Part shown: positions 16,569 through 25,064 of the stretch, one piece after another
Layout of the letters: each line of letters opens with the position of its first letter
How positions within the stretch are numbered: position 1 is the first letter of the stretch
Source of the DNA: an uncultured Alistipes sp.
Lineage (GTDB): Bacteria; Bacteroidota; Bacteroidia; Bacteroidales; Rikenellaceae
DNA length: 64,000 nucleotides
Direction of reading: 5' to 3'
NCBI GenBank assembly: GCA_900768015.1
Contig: CAAGBI010000075.1
Coordinates: forward strand, 1-64,000
Made by a program: the position numbers and the translations under genes
Notes under the pieces: model-generated
Seen by the model: the letters and a program-made list of their open reading frames with translations, nothing else
Told to the model about the DNA's origin: nothing
The model's database searches: none

Positions 16569-17399
16569 CTAAAGGTTGATGATTACGGAGATGAGGGTAT
16601 ATACTCCCAATGCCGAAATTATGATACCCGCGATGCGGTTAATCATGATGAGGTGGCGAGGCTTGAAGTCGCGACGGAAGAGGTTGATAAGCGATGTGAG
16701 GCTCACCCACCACACCATAGCGCCAAGTAGGAAGCCGCCCAAAATCAGGACATTGCGTATCATGCGTGGCACCTTGAGCACCTTGTTCTCGTCCTGTGCC
16801 CTCTGCTCAGCCTCCTGGGTCATCTTCTGTTCCATCTGCTCGAAGATGTTATGTAAATCGGTCGCTTTCTGTTCGTCGCTATGCGATACAGCACCGCTTG
16901 CGTAGTAGTTGTCAACCACCACCTCATGTGCCTGGGCTACCTCAACGCTACTCGAGAGCTCGATGTTGAACATCGTGAAGAAGGTGAGGATGTAGGGTAT
17001 GATAATTGCGAAGTTGGCCAGCGTAAATCCGAACATCGAGGCGAAGTCCTGCCATAGCTCATTCTTGTCTGTGCGGTTTTTGCGCACCTGAGGCACGGGG
17101 TTCTTGAAGAAGATAAATATGCCGACAACAATCACGAAGATACCACCACAGAGCATGATAATAGTCTTGAACTCATCAATATACTCCTTCAGCAGTGCGT
17201 AGAGCGTAAATGCCAAAATCGCCATCAGCGTGTCGGCGCTCGCCACACCCAAGCCCGAGAAGATACCCGAGAGATAACCCCTGCTCAGTGTGCGCTGTAT
17301 ACATAGCACCGCCACAGGACCTACCGTAACCGATGATGCGAGGCCTACAAGCAGGCCACCGATGAGTATCTCTATAATCTCAACAATCATGTTCTTCAC
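16569..17399 (-). CDS. LysE-type membrane translocator
   Basis: 276 residues with about six membrane segments. The N-terminal ILIGGLLVGLASSVTVGPVA carries the GxxxSxxxGP signature of the LysE/RhtB exporter family. Residues about 150-210 form a hydrophilic, Gln/Glu-rich loop (IFEQMEQKMTQEAEQRAQDE) that is longer than in typical LysE proteins. The C-terminal half has two further membrane segments. It is probably an amino-acid or metabolite exporter; the substrate is unknown. It is the first gene of the long minus-strand run and has a TATATTTG -7 element 50 bases upstream. Confidence 0.8.
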   Translation of the reverse strand: MKNMIVEIIEILIGGLLVGLASSVTVGPVAVLCIQRTLSRGYLSGIFSGLGVASADTLMAILAFTLYALLKEYIDEFKTIIMLCGGIFVIVVGIFIFFKNPVPQVRKNRTDKNELWQDFASMFGFTLANFAIIIPYILTFFTMFNIELSSSVEVAQAHEVVVDNYYASGAVSHSDEQKATDLHNIFEQMEQKMTQEAEQRAQDENKVLKVPRMIRNVLILGGFLLGAMVWWVSLTSLINLFRRDFKPRHLIMINRIAGIIISALGVYTLISVIINL

Positions 17400-17449
17400 C
17401 CATTTTATTGACCGTAGACAATGTAATATTACAAGTCAACATATCGGTG

Positions 17450-17457
17450 CAAATATA
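17450..17457 (-). promoter_or_regulatory. -7 element of the ten-gene minus-strand run
   Basis: On the minus strand TATATTTG, followed by a leader of about 50 bases to the LysE-type gene. No TTTG is found at the proper distance, so the promoter is only partly supported. Confidence 0.45.
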
Positions 17458-17560
17458 CAAAATTTTAGCGAATATCCCCGCTCTATCGCCTAATAAATTG
17501 AGCAAATTTGTAGCCAAAAGTTCAACATCTCTCTCCCCGTTGCGCCATGTGTTGAAAGAA

Positions 17561-17592
17561 TTTGGGCGTTCCCAAAATTTTTTGTACCTTTG
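17561..17592 (+). promoter_or_regulatory. Promoter of the DUF3467 gene
   Basis: TTTG at 17561-17564, a 20-base spacer and TACCTTTG at 17585-17592; ATG follows at 17621, giving a leader of about 22 bases. Confidence 0.75.
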
Positions 17593-17620
17593 GGCTGTTA
17601 ACAACATTAAAAATAGAACC

Positions 17621-17923
17621 ATGAACGAGAATAACAAACCAGGTATCGAGATACAGCTCGACGAGCAGGTGGCACAGGGTAACTACTGCAACCTCGCAAT
17701 CATCGCACACTCTACATCAGAGTTCGTGCTCGACTTCGCAACGATGCTCCCAGGCCTCCCAAAGGCACGCGTGAAGAGCCGCGTGGTGCTCACACCCGAG
17801 CATGCTAAGCGTCTTATGCTCTCACTCCAGGAGAACATCACACGCTACGAGAACAATGTGGGCAAAATCAACATCCCCACCAAACATATTGTAGACCCCT
17901 TTGGTCACAAGGGCAACGCATAA
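17621..17923 (+). CDS. DUF3467 family protein
   Basis: A 100-residue soluble protein. The ATG at 17621 was chosen because it lies just behind a clean promoter; the longer open frame begins before that promoter. The sequence matches DUF3467: IEIQLDEQVAQGNYCNLAII, then EFVLDFATMLPGLPKARVKSR, then VLTPEHAKRLMLSLQENI. The family has unknown function and is widespread in bacteria. It is monocistronic, with a long hairpin at 17964-18009 behind it. Confidence 0.9.
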   Translation: MNENNKPGIEIQLDEQVAQGNYCNLAIIAHSTSEFVLDFATMLPGLPKARVKSRVVLTPEHAKRLMLSLQENITRYENNVGKINIPTKHIVDPFGHKGNA

Positions 17924-17963
17924 TTTGTTGTGATAGTGGCGCTACTTCGACGCCTCAATCCAA

Positions 17964-18009
17964 AGAGCGAATGGGAAATACATTCCAGTATGTCCCATCC
18001 GCTCTTTCT
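17964..18009 (+). terminator. Terminator-like hairpin after DUF3467
   Basis: Stem AAAGAGCGAATGGGA / TCCCATCCGCTCTTT with one mismatch and a 16-base loop, followed by CTCTTTATC. Confidence 0.65.
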
Positions 18010-18132
18010 CTTTATCGGCGCCAAATTAGCACCACTCTGACAACAAATTAGGTCGTGGGGTGTCTCTATGTCGCTATGTCGAGACCAAGCCTACATACGC
18101 GCCTAACAACAATGAGCACTCCCATAAAAAAT

Positions 18133-18161
18133 GGGGATGACTAAACCAATTAGTCACCCCC
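18133..18161. terminator. Hairpin GGGGATGACTAA...TTAGTCACCCC
   Basis: Stem GGGGATGACTAA / TTAGTCACCCCC between convergent genes, A-rich on the left, so it best serves frr on the minus strand. It is a member of the CTAA...TTAG hairpin family. Confidence 0.7.
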
Positions 18162-18194
18162 AAAGACTTGAGTGTAGGCTTATCACCGTGCAGA

Positions 18195-18752
18195 TTACAC
18201 TGTCATAACCTCCTTCTCCTTCTTCTCGAGCTCGGCGTCGATAACCTTTGTGAACTTCTCGAGAAGCTTCTGTACCTTCTCCTCGCCATCCTTCTGCTCG
18301 TCCTCAGACATGCCCTCCTTCTGAGCCTTCTTGAATGCCTCGACAGCATCGCGGCGTGCGTTACGGAGGCTGATGCGTGCAGTCTCGCCCTCGGCCTTAA
18401 CGCTCTTCACGATCTCCTTACGGCGATCCTCCGTAAGAGGGGGAATAGAAAGGCGGATGTGCTCGCCATTGTTCGAGGGGGTAAGGCCGATGTTAGAGTC
18501 GATGATAGCCTTCTCGATGGGGCGAATCATATTCTTGTCCCATGGCTGAATAAGCACGGTCTTAGCGTCGGGAACAGTGACACTGGCAACACCCGATACG
18601 GGAGTCTGTGAGCCATAGTAGTCAACAAAAACGCCATTGAGAACATTCACTGATGCCTTGCCGGCACGGATGTTCAACAACTCCTCAACGAGGTGATCCA
18701 CAGCGCGCTGCATGCGGTCAGTTGCTTCATTTAGAATAGTCTTGGTATCCAT
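18195..18752 (-). CDS. frr: Ribosome recycling factor
   Basis: 185 residues, the standard RRF length. Conserved blocks are ELLNIRAGKASVNVLNGV, YYGSQTPVSGVASV, LIQPWDKNMIRPIEKAI and IRLSIPPLTEDRRKEIVK, the last being the RRF hallmark. With EF-G it splits the post-termination ribosome. In this window it is downstream of pyrH, with a TlpA-like gene between them; pyrH-frr linkage is ancient and common. Confidence 0.98.
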   Translation of the reverse strand: MDTKTILNEATDRMQRAVDHLVEELLNIRAGKASVNVLNGVFVDYYGSQTPVSGVASVTVPDAKTVLIQPWDKNMIRPIEKAIIDSNIGLTPSNNGEHIRLSIPPLTEDRRKEIVKSVKAEGETARISLRNARRDAVEAFKKAQKEGMSEDEQKDGEEKVQKLLEKFTKVIDAELEKKEKEVMTV

Positions 18753-18784
18753 AATCTTTATCCTGTTTGTTTAATAATCTTCAA

Positions 18785-19393
18785 TTAGCGGAGTGCCTTT
18801 TCGATGTTCTGCTCTACCTCCTTAGCGATAGCCTCGTCGTAACCCACGCCCGAGTACAGCACCTTGCCCTTAGCGTCGATGACGAAGCAGCGGGGGATGT
18901 AGTTCGTAGCATACTTACGATAGATGCTCTGGTCGCCATCGAGGCCCACAGCAAAGGTGTAACCCATCTTCGAGATGTACTCCTCAACCTTTGCGCGCTC
19001 CTCGCCACGCGAGATGGGTAGAACATTAATCTTGTCGCCATAGCGGTCAATTATGTGCTCCTGCAACTTTGAGAGCTCCAAGCGGCATGGAGGGCACCAT
19101 GTAGCCCAGAAGATGAGCAATGTGGGCTTGCCCTGCAACGCCGAGAGTGTCACCTTACTGCCGTCGAGCATCTCGACAGTGAAGTCGGGAGCCACATCGC
19201 CAGCATTGATAAGCGTTGTCTCAGCTAAATCGTCGGGCTCATCCTCTACAAGAGTAGCCACGCTACCCTCGGCAGCCTGCGCCTCCTCACTGGGCAATGT
19301 TATGATAATGTATGCTGTAATTGCGATAAGCACTACGAGCAATAGGCTAAGTATAAGCGCCGAACCACGCCTCTTATATCTCTTCTCTGCCAT
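18785..19393 (-). CDS. TlpA-like membrane-anchored thioredoxin
   Basis: 202 residues. One N-terminal membrane anchor (LILSLLLVVLIAITAYIIIT) is followed by a thioredoxin fold: GDVAPDFTVEMLDGSKVTLS, the active site ATWCPPCRLEL, and the cis-proline strand YIPRCFVIDAKGKVLYSGVG. The CPPC motif is typical of TlpA/ResA-like reductases that act on periplasmic or extracytoplasmic thiols. It is inserted between pyrH (38 bases upstream) and frr (32 bases downstream), probably co-transcribed. The partner is unknown. Confidence 0.88.
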   Translation of the reverse strand: MAEKRYKRRGSALILSLLLVVLIAITAYIIITLPSEEAQAAEGSVATLVEDEPDDLAETTLINAGDVAPDFTVEMLDGSKVTLSALQGKPTLLIFWATWCPPCRLELSKLQEHIIDRYGDKINVLPISRGEERAKVEEYISKMGYTFAVGLDGDQSIYRKYATNYIPRCFVIDAKGKVLYSGVGYDEAIAKEVEQNIEKALR

Positions 19394-19431
19394 AATCTTA
19401 AATCTTTATTGGTTGTTAAAATTGTTGTCTA

Positions 19432-20148
19432 CTACTCTGTTACCACGGTGCCGATGTTCTCGCCATGAACAACCTTCTCAAGGTTGCCAGGTGTATCCAT
19501 GTCGAATACCATTAGCGGCAAGTGGTTCTCTCTGCAGAGGGTAAAGGCTGTCTGGTCCATAACCTTCAAGCGGCGTGCCAATACCTCATCAAAGGTGATT
19601 GTATCGAACTTCGTAGCCGTAGGATCCTTCTCGGGGTCGGCAGTGTAGATGCCATCTACGCGCGTACCCTTGAACATAATGTCGGCCTCAATCTCTATGC
19701 CACGCAATGCCGAAGCGGTGTCGGTAGAGAAGTAGGGATTGGATGTGCCACCGCCGATGATTACGACATATCCCGCCTCGAGATACTCCAACGCCTTGGC
19801 CTTTGAGTAGTACTCGCCAATGGGCTCCATGCGGATGGATGTGAGGACTTTGCACTTCACGCCCTGAGACTCCAATGCCGACTGCAGAGCCAACGAGTTG
19901 ATGATTGTTGCGAGCATGCCCATCTGGTCGCCCTTGACGCGGTCGAAGCCACGACCTGCGCCCTGAATGCCGCGGAAGATGTTACCGCCACCGATAACGA
20001 TGCCTATCTCGACACCCATCTCGTGGATAGTCTTAATCTGCTCGGCATATGCGTTGAGCACCTCAACATCGTGACCATAATTCTGTTTACCCTGCAACGA
20101 CTCACCGCTGAGTTTGAGAAGAATTCTCTTATATTTTGAAGTAGTCAT
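19432..20148 (-). CDS. pyrH: UMP kinase
   Basis: 238 residues of the amino-acid-kinase fold: KRILLKLSGESLQG at the N terminus, VIGGGNIFRG, GDQMGMLATIINSLAL, GGGTSNPYFSTDTASALRG and VDGIYTADP. It phosphorylates UMP to UDP. It is the first gene of a pyrH / thioredoxin / frr unit. Confidence 0.98.
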   Translation of the reverse strand: MTTSKYKRILLKLSGESLQGKQNYGHDVEVLNAYAEQIKTIHEMGVEIGIVIGGGNIFRGIQGAGRGFDRVKGDQMGMLATIINSLALQSALESQGVKCKVLTSIRMEPIGEYYSKAKALEYLEAGYVVIIGGGTSNPYFSTDTASALRGIEIEADIMFKGTRVDGIYTADPEKDPTATKFDTITFDEVLARRLKVMDQTAFTLCRENHLPLMVFDMDTPGNLEKVVHGENIGTVVTE

Positions 20149-20340
20149 AATTTTAGCTTAGATTAAAAATAGTGCTAATCAAACGCGAAGATAAATATTT
20201 TCTCTAAAAATAGCAATTTTTTCGGCTACTAAAAAGAGTTCTTCTTACACCATGGTGCATCTTTTTGTTAATATGGGGTAGAATAATCGAAAAAAAACAC
20301 TATTTTTGTATCTTGAATATTAATATACCATACCAGAGGT

Positions 20341-22236
20341 ATGGCTCCGAACATAGAAGTTACATTGGATATGATATATAACCGAGAGTATAAATTCCTT
20401 AATAAGGTGGAGTGCCCCGAGCAGCTGCGCAACCTCAGCATTGGCAACCTGAAGCTATATGCCGAGGAGGTGCGACACTATATTTTGGAGTGTTGCTCTA
20501 CAAATCCTGGACACCTCGGCTCAAGCCTCGGCACGGTGGAGCTTACCACTGCGCTGCACTATGTCTACGACACGCCCCACGACCGCATCGTGTGGGATGT
20601 GGGACACCAGGCTTACGCCCACAAAATCATCACAGGTCGCCGCGATGCCTTTACAACCAACCGCAAGCTCGGTGGTATAAGTGGCTTCCCGCGCATGGCC
20701 GAGAGCAAGTACGACAACTTCGGCGCAGGCCACTCCTCGGTGAGCATATCTGCCGCCTTTGGCATAGCCAAGGCTATGGAGCTGCAGCAGGAGAAGAGCC
20801 ATGTGGTTGCGGTCATTGGCGATGGCGCACTCACGGGAGGTCTCGCCTTTGAGGGACTCAACAATGCGGGTGCTTCGCCCAATACGGACATCCTCGTCAT
20901 CCTCAACGACAACGAGATGTCTATAGACAAGCCCTCGGGGGCGCTGGACCGCTACCTCTTGCACATATCTACCTCGAAGTGGTACAACAAATTTAAGAGT
21001 GCGCTATGGAGGGTACTCGCCAAGGTGCCACCCGTATTGAAGTTCGCACGCCGCACGGGAAATGCCGTCAAGCATGGCATACTGCGCAATAGCAACCTCT
21101 TCGAGAGCCTCAACTTCCGCTACTTCGGCGTTGTCGATGGCCATGACCTCGAGCGACTCATAGATGTGCTTAGGAGCCTTAAGGATATTGGAGGCCCAAA
21201 GTTGTTGCACATCAAGACGATAAAGGGCAAGGGTTACGCCCCTGCCGAGGCAGACCCCTCGGTATGGCACGCCCCAGGGCGTTTTAACCTTGAAACAGGT
21301 GAGCGCGCCAAGACGGCATACACCGCCGACCGCTATCAGGATGTCTTTGGTCAGACGCTCCTCGACCTTGCACGCCAGGATGAGCGCATTGTGGGTATCA
21401 CCCCCGCCATGCCCTCGGGCTGCTCGATGAACATAATGATGCGTGAGATGCCCGAGCGCTGCTTCGATGTAGGCATCGCCGAGGGTCATGCCGTTACCTT
21501 CTCTGCGGGTCTCGCTGCAGCGGGTAGCCGCCCCTTCTGCAACATATACTCATCATTTATGCAGCGTGCCTACGACAATGTAATCCACGATGTGGCGTTG
21601 CAGAACCTCCCCGTTGTCTTGTGTCTTGACCGCGCGGGTCTCGTAGGCGAGGATGGCGCAACACACCACGGTGCCTTCGACATCGCATACTTCAGTTGCG
21701 TGCCCAACCTCACTATCGCGGCGCCACGCAACGAGTGGCAGCTCCGCCAGATGATGTACGCGGCAAGTAAGGCCGACACTCCCACCGTCATCCGCTATCC
21801 CCGCGGCTTGGGCGAGGGTGTAGAGTGGCGCGACACGGCGTTTGTCGAAACCGACATGCGCGGTGAGGAGCTTAAGGCGGGTAGCGACATCGCCATTATC
21901 GCCGTGGGCACTATGGCAAATGTAGCACTACGCGCCGCCGAGCGTAGCACACTTAGCGTCGCCGTCTATGACCTCCGCTATATAAAACCCCTCGACACGG
22001 AGATGCTCGACCATATTGGCAGCCGCTTCAGTAAGGTCATCACCATTGAGGATGGTGCTGTGCGCGGTGGCGTGGGCGAGGCTATCACGGCATACTTGTC
22101 GCGCCAGGGCTACACACCCCGAGTGAAAAACCTCGGTATTGGCGACACATTTGTCGAGCATGGCAAGCCCACGGAGCTATATGCCGAGTGCGCCTACGAC
22201 GAGGTAGCACTTATAAAGACCATTGAGACGATATAA
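20341..22236 (+). CDS. dxs: 1-deoxy-D-xylulose-5-phosphate synthase
   Basis: 631 residues with all Dxs marks: the thiamine region GDGALTGGLAFEGLNNAG with ILNDNEMSID, HLGSSLG and VWDVGHQAYAHKIITGR at the N terminus, DVGIAEGHAVTFSAGLAAAG in the middle domain, and the transketolase C domain (VYDLRYIKPLDTEML). It condenses pyruvate and glyceraldehyde 3-phosphate, the first step of the MEP pathway. The start may be the ATG at 20341, preceded by a small ACCATACC/GGTATGGT hairpin, or the one at 20371 (MIYNREYKF). A -7 TATTTTTG lies at 20301, without a good -33. SDR, sialidase and a lipoprotein follow closely. Confidence 0.97.
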   Translation: MAPNIEVTLDMIYNREYKFLNKVECPEQLRNLSIGNLKLYAEEVRHYILECCSTNPGHLGSSLGTVELTTALHYVYDTPHDRIVWDVGHQAYAHKIITGRRDAFTTNRKLGGISGFPRMAESKYDNFGAGHSSVSISAAFGIAKAMELQQEKSHVVAVIGDGALTGGLAFEGLNNAGASPNTDILVILNDNEMSIDKPSGALDRYLLHISTSKWYNKFKSALWRVLAKVPPVLKFARRTGNAVKHGILRNSNLFESLNFRYFGVVDGHDLERLIDVLRSLKDIGGPKLLHIKTIKGKGYAPAEADPSVWHAPGRFNLETGERAKTAYTADRYQDVFGQTLLDLARQDERIVGITPAMPSGCSMNIMMREMPERCFDVGIAEGHAVTFSAGLAAAGSRPFCNIYSSFMQRAYDNVIHDVALQNLPVVLCLDRAGLVGEDGATHHGAFDIAYFSCVPNLTIAAPRNEWQLRQMMYAASKADTPTVIRYPRGLGEGVEWRDTAFVETDMRGEELKAGSDIAIIAVGTMANVALRAAERSTLSVAVYDLRYIKPLDTEMLDHIGSRFSKVITIEDGAVRGGVGEAITAYLSRQGYTPRVKNLGIGDTFVEHGKPTELYAECAYDEVALIKTIETI

Positions 22237-22257
22237 TTACTAAAAACTAAATAAACC

Positions 22258-23001
22258 ATGAAACGAATTCTTGTAACAGGCGCAACCTCAGGTATTGGTC
22301 GCGCTACCGCACTCCGACTTGCAACCCCCGACACCGAGATTATCATCACTGGCCGCCGCATGGAGCGCCTCGAGGCCCTCAAAGGCGAGATCGAGGCTAA
22401 GGGGGCAAAGTGTATGGCGCTCAACTTCGATGTACGCTCCGAGGCGGAGTGCATCGAGCACCTCACACCCCTCGGTCGCGTAGACATCCTCATCAACAAC
22501 GCAGGTCTCGCAGCGGGCTTGGAGCATATCGACCGTGGCGACTCACGCGACTGGGATGCTATGATTGACACCAATGTCAAGGGTCTGCTCTATGTTACAA
22601 AGATTATCAGCCACGCCATGGTTGAGGCGGGCCAGGGTGGCCATATCATCAACATCGGCTCTATCGCAGGTACCGAGCCTTACGAGAATGGCGCGGTATA
22701 TTGCGCTTCGAAGCACGCCGTACACGCCATATCACAGGCTATGCGTGCCGACCTCCTCAGCGCAGGCATCAAGGTTGGCGAGGTGCGCCCAGGCATGGTA
22801 GAGACAGAGTTCTCTGAGGTACGCTTCCATGGCGACAAGGAGCGTGCAGCGGGCGTATATAAGGGTGTTGAGGCGTTGCAGGGCGAGGATATCGCCGAGG
22901 CTATTCACTGGATGCTCAACCTCCCCGCACACATGAATGTAAACGACATCGTGCTTATGCCCACTTGCCAGGCTGGCGCATACTACACCTACCGCAAGTA
23001 A
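22258..23001 (+). CDS. SDR family NADP-dependent oxidoreductase
   Basis: 247 residues, a classical short-chain dehydrogenase: the cofactor loop TGATSGIGRATAL, ITGRRMERLEAL (an Arg-rich loop favouring NADP), the NNAGLAAG motif, catalytic Ser in NIGSIAGTEPYENG, and YCASK with Tyr and Lys. It resembles YdfG-type enzymes acting on serine or 3-hydroxy acids, but the substrate cannot be fixed. The gene starts 21 bases after dxs and ends 9 bases before the sialidase. Confidence 0.92.
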   Translation: MKRILVTGATSGIGRATALRLATPDTEIIITGRRMERLEALKGEIEAKGAKCMALNFDVRSEAECIEHLTPLGRVDILINNAGLAAGLEHIDRGDSRDWDAMIDTNVKGLLYVTKIISHAMVEAGQGGHIINIGSIAGTEPYENGAVYCASKHAVHAISQAMRADLLSAGIKVGEVRPGMVETEFSEVRFHGDKERAAGVYKGVEALQGEDIAEAIHWMLNLPAHMNVNDIVLMPTCQAGAYYTYRK

Positions 23002-23010
23002 TCATCTACC

Positions 23011-24351
23011 ATGAAGAGATATATAACATCCATGTTATCGGTATTTGTCGCGCTCTCGCTCACTGCTGCTACGGCATGCACACCCGACGAGCCCAACACC
23101 CCCAAGCCCGAGCCCGTGAAGCCCAAGGCCGAGCGCTTTGAGGTCTTCCAGATGCCTACACCCACCGAGGGTGACATCCCCTACCGCATCCCCGCGATTG
23201 CAGTTACTAAGGATGGCACGCTGGTGGCTATTGCCGACTACCGCCATAGCGGCACCGACATCGGCGTTACGAACTATGGCCGCATCGACCTACACTACCG
23301 CCTGTCGTACGACAACGGCAACACCTGGACCGAGGTTATGCCCCTTATCGAGGGTAAGGGCAAGGAGGCCACCGACTTTATGAGCGTGGGCTATGGCGAC
23401 CCCTGCATCGTGGCAGACAGAGAGTCCAACCGCGTGCTCATGCTCTCATGCGCGGGTAATGTGTCGTTCCAGAATGGCACACGCCAGAACCACCAGTGCA
23501 TCGCCCGCTTCTATAGCGAGGATGGTGGCAAAACATGGAGTGCGCCCGAGGATATCGCAGAGTCTATCTATGCGCAGTTCGACGCCTCGTCGTATGGCCC
23601 CGTGCGCTCTATGTTCGTGGCTTCGGGTCGCATCATGCAGAGCCGCATGACAAAGATTGGCTCATACGACCGCCTCTACTGCGCTGTCCTTGTGCGCGAT
23701 AGAAGCGCCAAGCACATGAACTATGTGCTCTACTCCGACGACTTCGGCGGCAGCTGGAAGGTGCTCGGCAACATCAACACCCCCGCGGTGTATAACACTG
23801 CCGACGAGCCTAAGGTCGAGGAGATGCCCGATGGCACGCTTCTGCTCAGCTCGCGCTACAACAATGGCCGCTACTACAACCTGTTCATCTACACCGATGA
23901 GGCTGCAGGCACAGGTGTTTGGGATGAGGCTGTGTTCTCTGGCGCAGCGAACAATGGCGTGGAGGCCAAGGAGAACTCTACAAATGGTGAGGTTATGCTC
24001 TTGCCCGTGACGCGCGTTGCGGATGGCGAGCCTATGCACATCTTGTTGCAGTCGCTCCCCCTCGGTCCCGACCGCAAGAGTGTGGGTATATATTATAAGG
24101 AACTTGAGTCGCAGGAGGACTACCTCTCGTCATACGATATTGCTGCGAACTGGGATGGCGTTAAGCAGGTTACATCGCTCAACTCGGCATACTCAACCAT
24201 GGCATGGCAGAAGGATAACCGCCTCGCCTTTCTCTACGAGGAGGAGACCTACGGCAAGAGCAACTTCGCCTACGGTGGCTACACCATTGTCTACGAGTGT
24301 TTCGAGATTGAGGAGCTCACCGACGGCAAGTACACCTACCGCCAGGAGTAA
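23011..24351 (+). CDS. GH33 exo-sialidase lipoprotein
   Basis: 446 residues. The SPII signal ends at ATAC (Cys23), followed by a Pro-rich tether. The six-bladed sialidase fold is visible: YRIPAIAV carries the first active-site Arg, ADYRHSGTDIG contains the acid/base Asp, three Asp-boxes read SYDNGNTW, SEDGGKTW and SDDFGGSW, and DEPKVEEMPDGTLLLSSR contains the Glu that activates the nucleophile. The Tyr nucleophile is likely in LNSAYSTMAW. All key residues are present, so it should release terminal sialic acids from host glycans, anchored at the cell surface or facing the periplasm. Its position behind dxs and an SDR is unusual; no sialic acid catabolism genes are in the window. Confidence 0.9.
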   Translation: MKRYITSMLSVFVALSLTAATACTPDEPNTPKPEPVKPKAERFEVFQMPTPTEGDIPYRIPAIAVTKDGTLVAIADYRHSGTDIGVTNYGRIDLHYRLSYDNGNTWTEVMPLIEGKGKEATDFMSVGYGDPCIVADRESNRVLMLSCAGNVSFQNGTRQNHQCIARFYSEDGGKTWSAPEDIAESIYAQFDASSYGPVRSMFVASGRIMQSRMTKIGSYDRLYCAVLVRDRSAKHMNYVLYSDDFGGSWKVLGNINTPAVYNTADEPKVEEMPDGTLLLSSRYNNGRYYNLFIYTDEAAGTGVWDEAVFSGAANNGVEAKENSTNGEVMLLPVTRVADGEPMHILLQSLPLGPDRKSVGIYYKELESQEDYLSSYDIAANWDGVKQVTSLNSAYSTMAWQKDNRLAFLYEEETYGKSNFAYGGYTIVYECFEIEELTDGKYTYRQE

Positions 24352-24386
24352 TATATATATCAATGAAAAATGCCCAGCCTAACATT

Positions 24387-24884
24387 ATGAAATCATTGAA
24401 AATCTTGTTTGTCATTTGTTGCACGATACTACTCAATGGTTGCGCCGCAACATTACTACCTGTCTCAGTAACTAAAAATTCATCACTGGATGAATATAAG
24501 TATGTTTATATTACGCCGACCTCAGGCATTACATCAACTACTGGAGGTGTATACGGTGGATCATATGGTGTATATGGATCTACGCAAACCAGAAGCATAT
24601 CCCCAAGCGACATGATTGCGGGAGTAATGATAAAGAAGGGTTTTACCCAAGTTCCAAATATCACTCCTGAAATCGCTGCTCAAACATTAATTATCAACTA
24701 CGGGGAAAGTGGAAGGCGAGAAGTTGGATTAGGATATACAATTGAGATTACACTTCAGTTTCTTTCCGCTAAAACACATGAAATTATTTGTGTATCCACA
24801 GCAGAAGGTCAAGGTTTAAGCGAGGCTGATGACATTAGAATAGCCATCATTAGAGCATTAGACGAAGTATTCCCTTCCAAATAA
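24387..24884 (+). CDS. AT-rich lipoprotein of unknown function
   Basis: About 165 residues from the ATG at 24387 (MKSLKILFVICCTILLNGC); an earlier ATG at 24363 would add eight residues before the signal peptide. The lipobox is LLNGC. The mature part has a Gly/Tyr/Ser-rich loop (TTGGVYGGSYGVYGSTQ) and ends with GYTIEITLQFLSAKTHEI and DDIRIAIIRALDEVF. Base composition and codon use (many AAA, ATT, TTA) are clearly more AT-rich than the sialidase and dxs upstream, so it may be a recent acquisition. A strong terminator follows. The family is not recognised. Confidence 0.75.
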   Translation: MKSLKILFVICCTILLNGCAATLLPVSVTKNSSLDEYKYVYITPTSGITSTTGGVYGGSYGVYGSTQTRSISPSDMIAGVMIKKGFTQVPNITPEIAAQTLIINYGESGRREVGLGYTIEITLQFLSAKTHEIICVSTAEGQGLSEADDIRIAIIRALDEVFPSK

Positions 24885-24920
24885 TAATAGAGACCGGCTT
24901 TTTGCCGGTCTCTATTATTT
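24883..24920 (+). terminator. Strong intrinsic terminator
   Basis: Stem AATAATAGAGACCGGC / GCCGGTCTCTATTATT with a TTTTT loop, overlapping the stop of the AT-rich lipoprotein gene. Confidence 0.9.
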
Positions 24921-24956
24921 ATAATGCACATTCAATAGATCAGAAGTCATATAACA

Positions 24957-25050
24957 AGAGCTAATTTTAGGCGCACGAAATTCGAGAAACCGCAGTTTAC
25001 TGATGCGTAAATGAGGATTTCGAGAATAAGTGCAACGCCAAAGTAGCCTT
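24957..25050 (-). repeat. Dispersed non-coding repeat, copy A
   Basis: Plus-strand text with TTTTAGG...CGCAGTTTACT...CGTAAATGAG...TTCGAG...GCAACGCC aligns along about 85 bases with the reverse complement of 39000-39088. Both copies lie between convergent genes. There is no open frame. Confidence 0.7.
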
Positions 25051-25064
25051 GTTAGAGGGCTTCA

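Noticed and set aside
20149..20340. Shared divergent promoter between pyrH and dxs
   Set aside because: Only a -7 element for dxs (20301) is convincing; no properly spaced -33 or symmetric arrangement is present.
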